Under the pieces are notes generated by a model, which saw only the letters and a list, made by a program, of their open reading frames with translations, was not told where the DNA came from and made no database searches. A stretch of DNA of 64,000 nt from contig JAAVVG010000017.1 of assembly GCA_012976225.1 (NCBI GenBank), positions 434,001 to 498,000 of the forward strand, given 5' to 3'. Made by a program: the position numbers and the translations under genes. Below, piece by piece: positions 11,980 to 23,888 of the stretch; the stretch's first letter is position 1, and each line of letters starts with the position of its first letter. The stretch is from Golubevia sp. BC0850 (lineage: Eukaryota > Basidiomycota > Exobasidiomycetes > Golubeviales > Golubeviaceae).

Positions 11980-14351
11980 CTAATTCTTCCCGCCACTCAA
12001 CTGATTCTCCCTTCCAGCTCTAGCAGCATCGCTCAAACTTTGTTGATCCTCTACATTCCCACCCGTAGCATTTGCATTTTCACCATCAACTTCCTGATAA
12101 ACGGGTAGATTCTCCTCCTCAGCTTTCTGAAAGTCATGTTCACCTCTTCTAACAACAGTACCATCTCTTCTAATTCTAGCTTGTACTTGACCTCCAACAT
12201 TCAGATTTTGAGAACTCAATCTATTGCTCTCAGCGATTCTTCTAACTTCTTCTCTTTCAGCTTCAGCTTCTTGAGCTTTGGATTGATAATTTGAATGAGC
12301 AGCTGCACCACTTAAAGATCCAGAACCAGAACCAGTTAAAGATTGAGCTTGATTTGGATCTGAAGTAGAAGTGGAGGTGAAGGTGTTACTAGGTCTTCTA
12401 GGAGTTCCAAGACTTCCGGTTTTTGGACCACCTTGACCAACTACTGGACGACCGGTCTCAGCAAAGGTAGGGTCATCCGGAACTGAAGAGGAGTTTGAGA
12501 ATGGATTTTCAGAAGACTTCTCATTTGGATACCCTGAAGGACTAGTTCCAGCTCCAGCTAGATTATGAACGCTTTGAGTTGGAGGTAAGATAGCACTTGG
12601 AGAGTTTAAATCTGAAGGATTAGGAGTTGGAGGTTGAGGTGCGTTTACTGGTAAAGGTGAAGCAATTCTATCGTTAGAAGAAGGTAGAGGTGGAACTCGA
12701 TGTTTACTTGGTGAACGTTCTGGAAGACTTGGAGCTGCTCCCACGTTAGGAGTTGAACTTGAAGGTAACAAAGTAGGAGAGAGATTTAAATTCGGGTTCA
12801 AAGATCCACCTTCTGGTAAAGGAGAAAGATGAGCCGATTGATTTGAATCCACACGGTTTAACGAGTTTCCGGTTGAAGAACTTGGTAATGGTACAGGACC
12901 TTCATCCATTAATTCTTCAGCATGAGAAACTCCATAACTTGCAGTTGAAACTCTGCTAGCTGAACCACTTACGACCCCAGCTGCTGAGTTTAAAGATTCT
13001 TGAACGTGTCCAGCAGGTGGAACTGAACCATCCGGTCTGAAAGATTCTTCTAAATCTGCTAATTTGACGATTGGTTGATAGTTCTTGAGAGCAGGTTCAA
13101 TAGCACTTCTGATTTCTGCTGTTCTGTTAGCTCCGGACCAAGAAGGTTCTCCAAGTTGAGGCTTGGATGGGAACTCTGGTGATTCAGACACTGGAACTAC
13201 GTGAGTGAGAAGTTTTCCGTAACGTGAGATTAGAGCGATTTTCTCCCCGAGCTGAGAAGTGGAAGGGAAAGAGGAGAGGAGAGAGGATTAGATTTTGGAT
13301 GAATCCGCAAAATGAGAGTGTTTCGAATTTTTTCACGTACTCACCTCAATCATACTATCAAAGATCCCTTCATATCCATCTCTGAGAGCAGTTCTCTTCA
13401 AGGCAGCTACTCTCTCTTCGTCTGCTGAATCTTCCTTTTCTAGTTGCTTGAGTTGGTTCTCTAGATCGACAATCTTAGCAGTCTGATCTTTCTTAGCACG
13501 TTCCTTTATGAGATGGAGTAAGGGAAAGAGGGTCAGTCTTGGGTTTCGAAAAGTGGGCGTCTCTACTCTATCTCTTCTAATCCATGGCTACCCTCCACTC
13601 CGTTTCCACCCTCCACCCCTCCCCTTTCCTTCTCTGAAAAAGCTCGACTACTCACAGGTACCAATCCATGTAACTCTTTCTTGATCGCGACTCTCTTAGC
13701 TCTTCTAGCAGCCAAGTCTTTCTCTGGAGATCTGACTTGTTTCAACTCTCCTCTGGCCAACTCAGATCTCTTTGCATGAGCTTGATGAAGGTCACCGATA
13801 GTTGACAGAATATAGGCTAGACGATCAGTTCTACAAATGAGAAGAGAAGGCAGGTAAAGAGTCAGTCCATCGACCCCACGCTACCCATCCTTATCACCTC
13901 GCGGAACCACCTTCGATACTCACACATCGACCAAAGCAGCATCTCCGACTGCATCTTCCCTTTTGCCAGGAAAATGATCTTGACCCCATCTATAGGTAGC
14001 TTTTGCAGCAGATTTGCTTTCTCTTGCTAAGGCTTCGTTATCGATTGAAAGGTTCTTTAGAGAAGTTGAAAGGACGTGGAAGGTTCTTGTAGATTCGAAT
14101 CTTGGGTCATAAGAAGCTAACGAATTACGTAGAAGATGTGGAACCGCACCTGTGTAAGATGAGATTCCAGAAGAGGTTGATTGATTGGCAGCGTTGGATT
14201 GAGATTGTGGAACTGAGGCTGCAGTGTAAGGATCAGAAGAAGAGGATGAAGCAGATTGAGAATGAAGTTGTTGCTGCTGTTGAGCGTAAGCTTGAATTCC
14301 AGCTGCAGCTTGTTCGGCTTTATCTCTCGCTTTTTGAAAGAAACTTGTCAT
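11980..14351 (-). CDS. PIL1: Eisosome core component, Pil1/Lsp1 family (BAR domain)
   Basis: Pil1/Lsp1 proteins form the membrane-bending scaffold of eisosomes under the plasma membrane. Exons on the minus strand: 14351-13924, 13830-13656, 13503-13345 and 13251-11980 (677 aa). Pil1 hallmarks are LLRNSLASYDPRFE, SLKNLSIDNEALARESK, the DAALVDVTDRLAYIL join across intron 1, the helical segment with LRDGYEGIFDSMIE, and GEKIALISRYGKLL. The BAR part ends near residue 290. About 380 residues of Ser/Pro/Asn-rich low-complexity sequence follow, roughly doubling the length of yeast Pil1 (about 340 aa). It is divergent from the next gene, with a promoter of about 235 bases between them. Confidence 0.93.
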
Positions 14352-14586
14352 GTTTAGGATAAGAGTTGTTGGTGGGGCAGAAAAGGCAAGAGATTCAGAG
14401 ACTCTTTAAGCCAAAGTTGGCAGCACAGCCTCAACCTCTCATACTCGCACAGCTTTCTAGCAAATTCCATTGTTCCATTGGATCGACACTTTCACTTTCT
14501 TCCAAAACAAAAGGAACTCGAATCCATCCCAATCCAGCGGAGCAGAGAAGCTATCTATCCTTCGATCCATCTCGTCTCGCACGGAA

Positions 14587-16773
14587 ATGGTGGAATCAGA
14601 TCATTCAGACGCCATTCAATTGGAGCCTATCCAACTTCCGTCTACTTCAAAGTTATTTCCTTTCCCTGGTTTCACAAGAGAATCAGCCGAAAAGGTCAGA
14701 GAGCTGTTGGATGAGAACCACAAGGTGAGATTTTCGAAAAAAACAGAGGCCTCGCAGGCTCGCAAGCCCTGAAGAATTGGTTTACTCTGAATGTCCACTC
14801 ATACCAAGCAAGCTTGAATTTAGAATCATTCTTTTTGAATTCTAGGGGTCCCTTTCGCCATTTATTTCATAAGGGAGAGAGCCATCAAATCTATCGACTG
14901 AGTACATCAAATAACTGACTCAGACCCCTTCTGTTCACCTCCACCTTCTTCAGACCTTTCACTGCTTCTTCAACGATTCCCATTTCCACAATCATCTCTC
15001 TCATCATCTCCTAGCTTCCCTATCTCTGGGTTCTCCAGCTTCAATCTTCCCTCGAATCCTTCAAAAAGAGGACTTGGACCCTTCTTTCCATCTGAACCAG
15101 AAACCGCAGAAGCCTGTCAAGATCACGGAGGACAATTGGCTTGATTATGTCGAAGAAGCAAATAGCAAGAAAGAATCTGGTGGAAGTGAGAAAGATGGTG
15201 CCATCCTCTATTGGTCTTACTTGGAGTTTTTCGACAAAGAGATCAGAGATCATGGAATAGGGAAGACTTTAGAGAAGTTTGTGTTCAGTGAGGAAGGGGT
15301 GGAGAAAGGATTGATGCTGAGTAGGGTTATGGGAGGTGCCTTACATCCTTTCATCCACATTGGTTATGGAGCTGAGTTCGAGATTGGAGGAATCGTCGCT
15401 GAAGGTGAGTTCGATGAGTCGGGTCGAGAAGTCTCACATCTCACAGGTCTTTCCTCATCTTCGTTTCTTGCTCTCTCCACTCTGAATCCTTAATCAAATA
15501 CACAGGTCTGGCAATGACAATCTGCACCAGCCCTCTATCCTCTTCGCTCTTCCCTTCCAACTGGCATGCTCTGGTCGGTCCCAAGTCTACTCTAGCTCTT
15601 CAATATTCAACCTCTAATTCATCTAATATCATTCAGAACATTTCAAAAAGAATCTCTTCAATGGTAGTCTCTCAAGACACGCAAGTTTCAGAGGATTCAC
15701 AGTCGAACTCAATTTCTCAACCTGTTTCATCTTCAAATCCAAGAGCTGGACTTTCGATTTTCAGTCTCACAACTTTGATGTCCCTAGACTCAAGACTTGC
15801 ACCAGGAACTGCCACTACTTATTCATCGGAAGAGAAAATGAAAGATGTTTTAACTGGAGAAGTCGCGAATACGATTGAAGAGTATTGCAGGAGATGGATC
15901 GTAGTCGATGAAGATCTTGAGGATCCTATCTCTTCATCAGATGGAGCTGGATGGTGGACCAAGTTGGAGGAGCTTGTTATGTTCAACACTTTACTTTTAG
16001 GTTCGACTTCTAAACCAAATTCAACCAAGTCTTTAAAACATGATTTCTTCTTAATGCATTGCAACAATTCTGGAATCTTTTTACCAAGCTTATTACCCCT
16101 TTTGAGCAAAAACTCAAGATCTTTGCTGCTACATTCATATTTCAGAACTATCATTTCGGTTTGGGTGGCAAGAGGGAGACCTCGGTTTTATATCGATGAG
16201 ACTTTGAATACTTCAACTGAGAACCCTATTGATCCGATTAAATTGAAGAAGTTGTATCAAACTTCTTCAGATGATGCTAAAGGAGAAGACATCAAGAGCA
16301 TTGGAAGATCGGACGAGGACAATCCTTGGCTTGGTCTATTAGAAGCTGTTAGCCATCATACAGATGAACATCTAGTTAAAGCCATCAGGACCCTCAGTTA
16401 TTGGAACACTAGATTCTCAAATCTCGGATCCGGCAGTTTTGGTCTTCAAGAAGAAGCTTTGGAAGCTCTCGCACTCAAGGTCTTGGAAAAATCAAAAGTT
16501 CAAGGGAGTTCTCCGACCTCGGAAGCAACTTCAAATGACCAGAAAGGGAACTCGAAAGCACCATCCACTTCTTCCAATATCAATGACTTCTCGCTTTTCA
16601 AAGGATTGGAGAATTTAGATGGAAATGCTTTTGTTAGGACTGCTGGACAATTGATGTTCACTCAGGGATGGAGAAAAGATGAAGATGGAGAAGGGTTCAA
16701 CTGGTCTTTTGAAGGTCCTGGATTCGACGAGACTTGGGAGGGAGATGGTGAGGATCGAAATGGAAGGAGATAG
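14587..16773 (+). CDS. Questin oxidase-like family protein (DUF4243)
   Basis: Exons 14587-14724, 14954-15404 and 15506-16773 encode 618 aa. Family features include an early His-rich stretch NDSHFHNHLSHHLLASLSLG, then YWSYLEFFDKEI, GGALHPFIHIGYGAEFEIGG, EGLAMTICTSPL (restored by splicing intron 2), RGRPRFYIDE, LLEAVSHHTDEHLVKAIR and FVRTAGQLMFTQGW near the C-terminus. The family includes questin oxidase (GedK/AgnL-type Baeyer-Villiger enzymes), but many fungal members are not in polyketide clusters. No polyketide synthase is seen here, so the substrate cannot be named. The start was chosen as the ATG that splices in frame to the His-rich exon. Confidence 0.85.
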
Positions 16774-17512
16774 AGCTTTTTGTTCCCTTGCTTTTTCCTT
16801 TCAATGAAATGATTCGATTGAGAATTGTTTCAGAGTAGAATGTTGGAAGTGTCTAACTTGTACGTTCCCATCAAGTCTCGATGCTTCCGGCGATTGAGTA
16901 GATGGGTAAGCTATCATCGCTTGTTTCGCAGCTTCGACTCTCGCACTCGAGAGCATCGTCCGTCTTCCATCTTGGGAACCGATCTAAACTTGATTACTTG
17001 AGTAAGAAAAGGGAAGCGATTAACAGTCTATGTTGACCGAAGCAAACTCACGAGAAGCTGAGTGGTGGCAGGCTAAGCAAACCGTGAGTTTACGCTCCCT
17101 CATCGTTGGTAAGCTAGCGCGAGACTTCACTATCTCGGACTCAATTGAATCACAGGCGAACAAGCTTCAAAGTGTAACATCGGAAAAAATTCATTCATTT
17201 GGGAAAATCGAGTGACAGGTGATTGGTAGTCCATTCGAGAAAAGGGAGAAAGACAGTAGATCAGTTGACGGCTTCAGCTCGATCAACAAATTGAGAGATC
17301 AAGAAACAAAGATAGAGTGGAGCTAAGGGAGCAAATGATGATGGGTTGAGATGGGTGACAGATAGCCTGGGAACAAAGAAAGAGGAGACAGTGACTAGGG
17401 TGACGATTTTCTCCAGGGGAACATTTTGAAAGATCAAGAAGCTAGATTTTAGAAGATGGAAAGGGTGAAAAGAGATGAAAGTGGATAGAAGTAATGGTTC
17501 GATGAACAAGAT
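16774..17512. other. Gene-poor stretch; weak small spliced ORF candidate
   Basis: No recognised gene. A possible mini-gene starts with ATG at 17030 (MLTEANSREAEWWQAKQT) and meets a good GTGAGT donor at 17084. A CACAG acceptor ending at 17156 rejoins the frame to a stop at 17215, giving 37 aa. The splice signals are good but the product is unrecognised and tiny. Confidence 0.25.
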
Positions 17513-18029
17513 TTAAGGAGTTGGTTGAACAGCAACTGTCACCGTGGTGACGAAAGAGGTGGTTGAGATTGTTTCCACTTCGACCACGGTACTGAATTGA
17601 GTAGCTGACTTCGTGATAATAGTTTGTGGAATGATGGTTGTGTAAGTTGTAGAGAGTTTGGTTGAGGTGGCAGTGCGAGTGGAAGGTTCTGGTTTTCTTG
17701 ACGGTCTTGGCTACATGCTTTTCTGGTGGAAACACGAGCTTCTTCTTAATGCAAGTGACTGATTGAGCATATATCTTGGCTTTTTGAGCTCGACTTAAGA
17801 GACCTGATTCCCTCTCACTCTCGAAGAGAATACTTCTGGCATCGATGATTGGATTGTCTTCCGTTGGAATCTCTACCTCTTCCCCTGCTGGAGCCGGAGT
17901 GTCTTCGACTGGAGTGGCTGGAGTCTCTTCTCCTGTGGCTGGAGTATCATCGACTGGAGCTGGGAAGCGAACAGAAGGTAAGCTAACAAAGTTGAAGATC
18001 GACTTTTCTCTCTTTCTTCTTCGCTCCAT
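17513..18029 (-). pseudogene. Possible Thr/Ser-rich secreted or cell-wall protein with frame change
   Basis: The upstream part reads PVDDTPATGEETPATPVED-type Pro/Thr/Glu repeats followed by a basic, single-Cys stretch (SVTCIKKKLVFPPEKHV). Near 17690 this frame turns into His/Asn-rich text. The +1 frame from the same point gives a typical fungal wall-protein tail, STRTATSTKLSTTYTTIIPQ and on to VTTVTVAVQPTP, stopping at 17513. The switch lies at an AAAA run. It could be a real frameshift, a sequencing error, or an undetected intron ending at GTAG just upstream. No clear signal-peptide exon was found; a splice acceptor just before CTCCAGTCGATG suggests one may lie upstream. The function is unknown. 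Confidence 0.4.
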
Positions 18030-20005
18030 GACATCATCATTCTAACTCTCCCAACGTTCATCTTTTTGTTTCAAAAGTATACAGAACAGAAACTGGGGCT
18101 CTGTAGGCTCTCGAATGCAAAGTTGGGAAGTGTGGGTTTCTGACTTCACCGCCCTCTACTCTTTTCTTCTTTCTACCCTTTCAACAACTTTCAAATCAGT
18201 TCAGGATACCAAAAAATGAGTCTCGGAGGCCACTTGGGTCCCATACTGATAGGAGAAAAGTCCAGCTGCCTTTTTGGTGGTGGTTCAAGGATTGCCTTAC
18301 CTTGCTGTTTCTGCCTCTTCGATGGCTCTTTTGATCCTGCCATGATACTTATTAAAGACCTCTACCGAAGTGATACAGCTCATTTTGCTTCAAAAAAGCT
18401 TGAAGGGAAAGCCGAGTCCAAAATCTTGCCTAGCTCCTAATCCGACCTCCTTGAGATCGGGCAAAAAGTACACGCATCTTTGAGCAGATAAGAAAGATAA
18501 GCTCAATAGACACTTGAGAGCCTTGAGACTGATTTCGAAGATAGCCGTGAGAAGCTATTCTCGACATTTATTGACTTTGTGCAAGCAGGATTTTGTGATT
18601 TGGGTTACTAGATTAGTCTCCGCTCTTGCAAATTGGTTCTCAAAGTTCATTTAATCCGAATTGGGTGGACACTGAAATTTTGAAATCCGTTGGTAGAACG
18701 GTTGTGAAAGAAGGGAGATGCCCAAAACTTAGGAGAATCAACACAGTAGATCGTTCTTATCACGATTCGGATTCAAGGTTTGAAGTGGAATCCGAAAATG
18801 AGTACCCTCACGATTATTCGTGCAAACTTTCCTGTAGGGAAGTACCGGAAAACTGTTGAATCATCCTAAACAATCTATGGAAAGAAAACTTCTAGCCCTC
18901 AGTCACGCAAGTCACCAAGCAAAAGTATGGGGCTGGGGGATGTCTCTAGAGACGAATCTTCGACGGGGAATTTAGGAACAAATGTGGAATCAGGTTCAAG
19001 AGCTTATTCTCGCATACTGGATTAGTTTGGCAAACAGTTGTGGTTAGACAGGAGAATCGCAATTTGGTCGTCAACACAAGTCAAGCTGTCAAACAAGTCC
19101 TAATCCTTCAATTTTTCGCTTTCTCTTAAGCACCATCAGCAAGTCTTCTCCTCCACTCAGCTGTGAACGATCTTTCCTGCATTCAACTCCAGACTTGTAA
19201 GTCCAGGACTCGTTCTCAGAGTTTCTACCATCTGACTGTTCTCAGCCCTTCCCTCCCTTCTTCTGTCGTCCAGTCAACAAAAGCCTAGTCCTTGTATCAA
19301 GAACCCAATACTTTCCAGCGCGAAACGAACCACATAGACCGGCCCAGCGTTGTCTGCAATTCAAGAAACCAACATCACATCAAGTGCCTCTAAAGACTCC
19401 CTTCCTTGACTCTCCAAAGATCGTGTTTTCTCTTCACTTTTGAACTTTTCTGTACTGACATTCTGAAAATGTCCAGATCTTCGATTCGCTCCTCTTCTTG
19501 ATCTTGACTCTTCTCAGAGCTTCATAATTTTTGATAGCTTCAAAGGAGCAGTAGATCACCTTTTTCTCTGCGAAGCTCGACCTTTCGAGGCATCGGGAAG
19601 ACAAGACGAGCCAAGCGAAGACCAGAATCAATGACAGAAGCCGTTCGAAGACTTGCCCTCCCTCTCCCTCTCCCTCCACCTTCGTGCAATGCTGATGAGC
19701 TGATTGGTTCCAAACAAAGTAGTTGAAACCAAACACCTTTCGAACAGAAGTTGAAACCAAATATCTTTGAAGAGGGCGAGCTGATTAATGATTGCCTGTT
19801 TCACGTCTCCACCTCCATCCCCTTCTACATCCGTCAGGTCCAGCAGAAGGGTCTGACTGAGATTGCCGTCGATTTCTTGATTTCTTGAATGATCTCGATG
19901 AACAACCACCTTTAAAAGGCCTTTCGATTCCATCAAAGTTCTCTCTTTCTACTCTTACCATTCCACTCCCAAACCTATCTAGAAGTTGTTCATCCAAACC
20001 AAGAA
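18030..20005. other. Gene-poor stretch of about 2 kb
   Basis: No recognisable gene. An ATG at 18216 after an A-rich context opens 74 codons with a Cys-rich centre, but there is no other support. A short imperfect duplication around TTGAAACCAA lies at about 19720-19765. The part close to 20006 must contain the promoter of the ubiquitin-fold gene. Confidence 0.4.
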
Positions 20006-21090
20006 ATGACTTATCACTCGACACAACCAGAGATGTCACAGAGGACATTCACATCCGCCACTGCATCAACTTCAACTCCAACACCAGAAAGACCAGTTTA
20101 CCTAACTTTACTACTTTCAACAGGTCAAAGAAGGAGAGTCGTCATTCCAAATGATTCTTACACTATCAACCAAGTCAAGCAGCTGGTCTGGGAATCTTGG
20201 CCTCCGACTTCTTCAACTGCTGAATCAGATCATTCCTCAACAACAACGACGGTGACGCCCTCATCTTTATCTTCTTCATGGCCTCAGAGACCTACTCAGA
20301 CTTCTTCGATAAGGATCTTACATCTCGGTCATATCTTGAAGGAAGATTCAACTTTAGCTCAAAGAGGTATCCCATCAAGCCCACCTCCTAGCTCTACCAT
20401 CTCTTCTACCAATCCAAGAACTACTCAGTTTAAGAGTACGGTGGTTCATATTCTGGTTAGGAGTGGTCAGGAGGGTTATACGAGTGCAGATGATGATGGT
20501 GAGTGAGAGCATAGGGCACACGATTGGGGATCTGCGACCTATTCGCCAGGGCAGGTTGGATGGCTGACAGATGAGTCAATGATAATGAGTGAATGTAGCA
20601 ATTCATACTGGTTGGAGTGGGGATAGGGCGAGGAGCTCTCCTGATCGCAGTAGCATGAAGATCATACCTCTCCGGAGGTTCCCGTTCTCTCCTCTACAAG
20701 ACCTTCTGTTCATCAGATTCTGGACAAAGGCTATGTCGAAATGCACTCTCTGAAGTCCTCGTGATCTTCATCAGACCAAAAGGCTGACCATTTTCTTCCT
20801 GTGAATCGTCCTCCCCTCCACCTTCAACTTCATCCCTCTCTTTCTTTTGCCCAAATTTTTCACTACATGCCTTCCAAATCTTTTCCAACCATCATATCTC
20901 CTCAGCCGAATCACTCAAGAAAGGACAACCAAGAGATTCAACCTTCACAGCTAGACCAAGTGACGTCGAAGGATTAAATTCTCCAATCGACAATCCAGTC
21001 GGAAACACAAGTGAAACAAGAAGTAGAAGCAGAAGTAGAGAAAGAGACAATGAAGATGTTCAAGGAGGTTGTAGCTGTGTTATCTGTTAA
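20006..21090 (+). CDS. UBL3/MUB-type membrane-anchored ubiquitin-fold protein
   Basis: Exon 1 (20006-20498) encodes a ubiquitin-like fold: PVYLTLLLSTGQRRRVVIPN, TINQVKQLVWESWP, SSIRILHLGHILKEDSTLAQ and STVVHILVRS. This pattern fits UBL3/MUB (Rad60-SLD_2-like) rather than ubiquitin itself. Exon 2 (20906-21090), joined in phase, adds a polar tail with RSRSRSRERD and ends GGCSCVIC, a cluster of cysteines like the prenylation/palmitoylation tails of UBL3 proteins. Together they give 225 aa. UBL3 proteins are lipid-anchored at membranes and bind E2 enzymes or sort cargo. The deduced intron (407 bases) is much longer than its neighbours, so a small internal exon may be missed. Confidence 0.72.
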
Positions 21091-22149
21091 TTTTGAAACA
21101 AGAAACGAACTTCCAATCCAGGTTATCAGTCAGCATCAAGGGTTTAAACGTCAAAGTAAATAAAAAGCATACCAAAACCCCAATCAAAAGAATAGTAAAT
21201 CAAATCCAGAACATTCAAAGATTAAGCGTTAGTTCAAAAAGTCGAAACGAAAAGCAACAAGTTCTCGGTTTTCACTTCTACGTCCCTTCTCCCAATCCTT
21301 CTTAACCGCTCAATTTCTTCCTTCTTTCCCTCAAAATTATTTCAAGACACCGCCTTCTTCAACTTATCGCTTCCCTTTTGTTTACTTCAAATCAAGCGTT
21401 TGAAGCGACCAATGATTCAACTCAAACACTTCTTTGAAAGTGAAAGAAAGTTCAATGACAATCTCAAATTCCCCGTTCTCCGCCTCCCACTCTCAGTGCC
21501 AATCACATTCTGTTAATTCTCCATAGTGCTCCGCTTCTTTCAATCTTCCATTGCTTCACTTTCTCAGCAGCGCTTGTTCGACTTCTCATCGCAGTATCTC
21601 TTCTGTTGTATTCTATCCTCTTTTTCTTGTTTTCTCAACGTTGTTCCTACACTGATCAATTCAACCGGGTTACATCTTTGCAAGAGCACTTAGAGCCGTA
21701 AGGAGTCGGTCGCCTCTCCCTTCACCTCCCTCCACCCTGCAATCTGCAACCTGCACTTCGAGTCAAGTCTCCTTCAAGGTTTCTCTGTTCTCTAATCTCT
21801 GCCTCCTGCTTCGAATCTTTTTCTTTCCATGATGATTTGAACCCTGACCGACAAGAGGGGGAGAGTTGTTGAGTTTGAGGGAGCCATTTTGGGCACGAAG
21901 TAAGGGGTAATCAATACGCGTCCCGCAACCTGACGTTGACTTCTCCTTCTGACAGGTAAGACGACAGGGCGAGATACATAGAAAGGCCGAACCTTTTTGA
22001 AGATCCCTTGCTTCTTAATTCGGATCCACTTGGTATAAGAACTGCAGTGAAGAACACGGAGGACGCTTCAAGTTTCAGTTCTCCAAAACACCAAACAAAC
22101 TCCCCAGACCCACTCTTTTTCAATCACAGTCTCTTTGCTCTCTTTCAAC
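21091..22149. other. Intergenic region upstream of C2H2 gene
   Basis: About 1 kb, strongly pyrimidine-rich on the plus strand from 21300 to 21800, as expected for a long fungal promoter and leader. No coding exon is supported. Confidence 0.45.
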
Positions 22150-23316
22150 ATGCCATCTACAAGAAATTCCGCAAGATCCACCGTTAAGAGAGATGAAAAT
22201 CAGAATCAATTTGAAGAAACTCATCGATCTAATAATAATACCACTGGAAAAGGGAAAGGAGGCGACTTTCGTTGCACTTATAAGGGTTGCTCTATGAGAT
22301 TTCATCGCTTTGAAGATAGAAAGTTGCATAAGTCTCAGGTTCATTATGTGAAACGTGAGTCGTCTAGATGAGGTGGCGAATGGTGGCGAGGACGAATGTA
22401 ATGGGTCAATGCAAGACGAAGCAAGTCAAGTTGGATTGTAGTTTTCCAATGTTCTCTAAAGCTTACTTCTTATTCCTTTCTCTTTTACCAATCGGTCTCG
22501 AATTCATGTTGTGCAGCAATCGAATGTCCTTTCCCAGGCTGTCTTATCTCGGCAAAGAAGCCATCTGCAAACTTCGATCATCATGTTCTTTCTCACGGAT
22601 CTCAAGAGACTTGGGAATTAGAAGAATCAGTCAAATCCAAGAGCTGGAATCGCGACCTGGAGAACCAACAAAGAATGATAAGAGAAGAGCAAGCATTCTC
22701 AATTCCATCTCCTACTTCTTCAGTCTCTTCTTCACTATCTCAAGATTCGGTCGAACTCAACGACTTTCAAAATCCTTTCACTTCTTCAATTGCTAGAGAT
22801 TCAATTTCTTCTACTGCTTCTTCAAGTTCAGGCTCTTCTTACTCTATCATTTCTGCTTCTTCTTCCGACTCGTCGCTTTCAGTCCCTGATTTCCATGGTC
22901 TCCCCTCAAACTATTACAGTCAAAATGAATATCAGATGAGCGCTTATACCCAACCAAATTTCAACCCGGTCAACAATCATTACCAAATCACTCAAGATTT
23001 CAAAACGTCAACGTTTCTGACTCCCAACTTCGACTCCGCCAATCTCTTCAATGCAAATCAAATATTTCAGGACCTGCAACCCGACCTCCTAATGTTTCAA
23101 CAAGCATCTCAATTTGACAGACATTCTCAAGAGTTACCTCATTCTACTTACGACTTGAAAAACGACAAAGGTCTGCTGTCGCTTTCCGGAGATTTCAATC
23201 CCAGTCAATTTCAACATCATCAATCATACCCAGCTTTTACTAATTACACTTTTGAGAATAATGGAAGCTTAGGGTTGGAAGGAATGGGAGAACATCAAAG
23301 TCAATACAGAGATTAA
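22150..23316 (+). CDS. Two-finger C2H2 zinc-finger protein (putative DNA-binding)
   Basis: Exons 22150-22354 and 22517-23316 give 334 aa. Finger 1 runs from C42 to H65 (CTYKGC ... HKSQVH, spacing C-X4-C-X12-H-X4-H). Finger 2 (C72 to H95; CPFPGC ... HHVLSH) is made complete only by splicing the 162-base intron. The rest is Ser-rich (many SS/TSS runs, residues about 130-190) and Asn/Gln-rich, a common look for activation or repression regions. No ortholog is recognised. The start ATG lies directly after a pyrimidine-rich leader. Confidence 0.8.
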
Positions 23317-23888
23317 ACAAAGTAGACATCAACACTTCACCTCAATTTTACCCAGCATTCCTCAAGCCTCAACTCTCCTCTTCGATCATCTCAATTCTTC
23401 AACTTCTTATCCTTTTCATTTCCATTCAAATTTCTCAAACCAGTTTTATCAGTCTTCTGTCTCTGTCCAAGTTCTATCTTTGCCGTCATGTCTCCTCTTC
23501 TGCCGGAAGCTTATACCCCTTTCTCTCTTGTCATCTCAGCTTCTGTTTATTGCTTTCTTCTATACTCAGTGCTTCTTTCTCCTACTTTCCTGTTCCTGCG
23601 ATCCTTCTGCCCAGCTGATTTTCCAGCTTAAACTGTATCCTCTCTGCTCTTTGCTGGTCTCCTGTTCCCTTTCCCTCTGCTTTGCTTCTCCGTTCTTGTC
23701 CTTACTGTAGCATTAATTCTTCTTTATCTTCACAGGCACTGGTGTCCATCTCAACTTCTTTCATTTCAGTTCTCAGACTCGTTTTGCCACCTCGATCAAA
23801 ATCAGCGCGCCTTCTCTAAACTTAAACGCTTCACTCGAAAAATTTGGCTGCATCTTGAGAACCACTCACCTTCGATTCTTCTTCAATC
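23317..23888. other. Intergenic region upstream of MTR4
   Basis: Pyrimidine-rich sequence between two plus-strand genes, holding the C2H2 gene's 3' flank and the MTR4 promoter. No RNA gene or exon was recognised. Confidence 0.45.

Noticed and set aside
18216-18440. 74-codon frame with a good start context
   Set aside because: No recognisable domain, signal or splice partner; length is within chance expectation.
19716-19765. Short imperfect duplication around TTGAAACCAA
   Set aside because: Too short and diverged to call an element; noted only in the gene-poor stretch.
21093-21305. 70-codon Lys/Asn-rich frame just after the UBL3-type gene
   Set aside because: AT-rich 3' sequence directly after the GGCSCVIC stop; no protein-like features.
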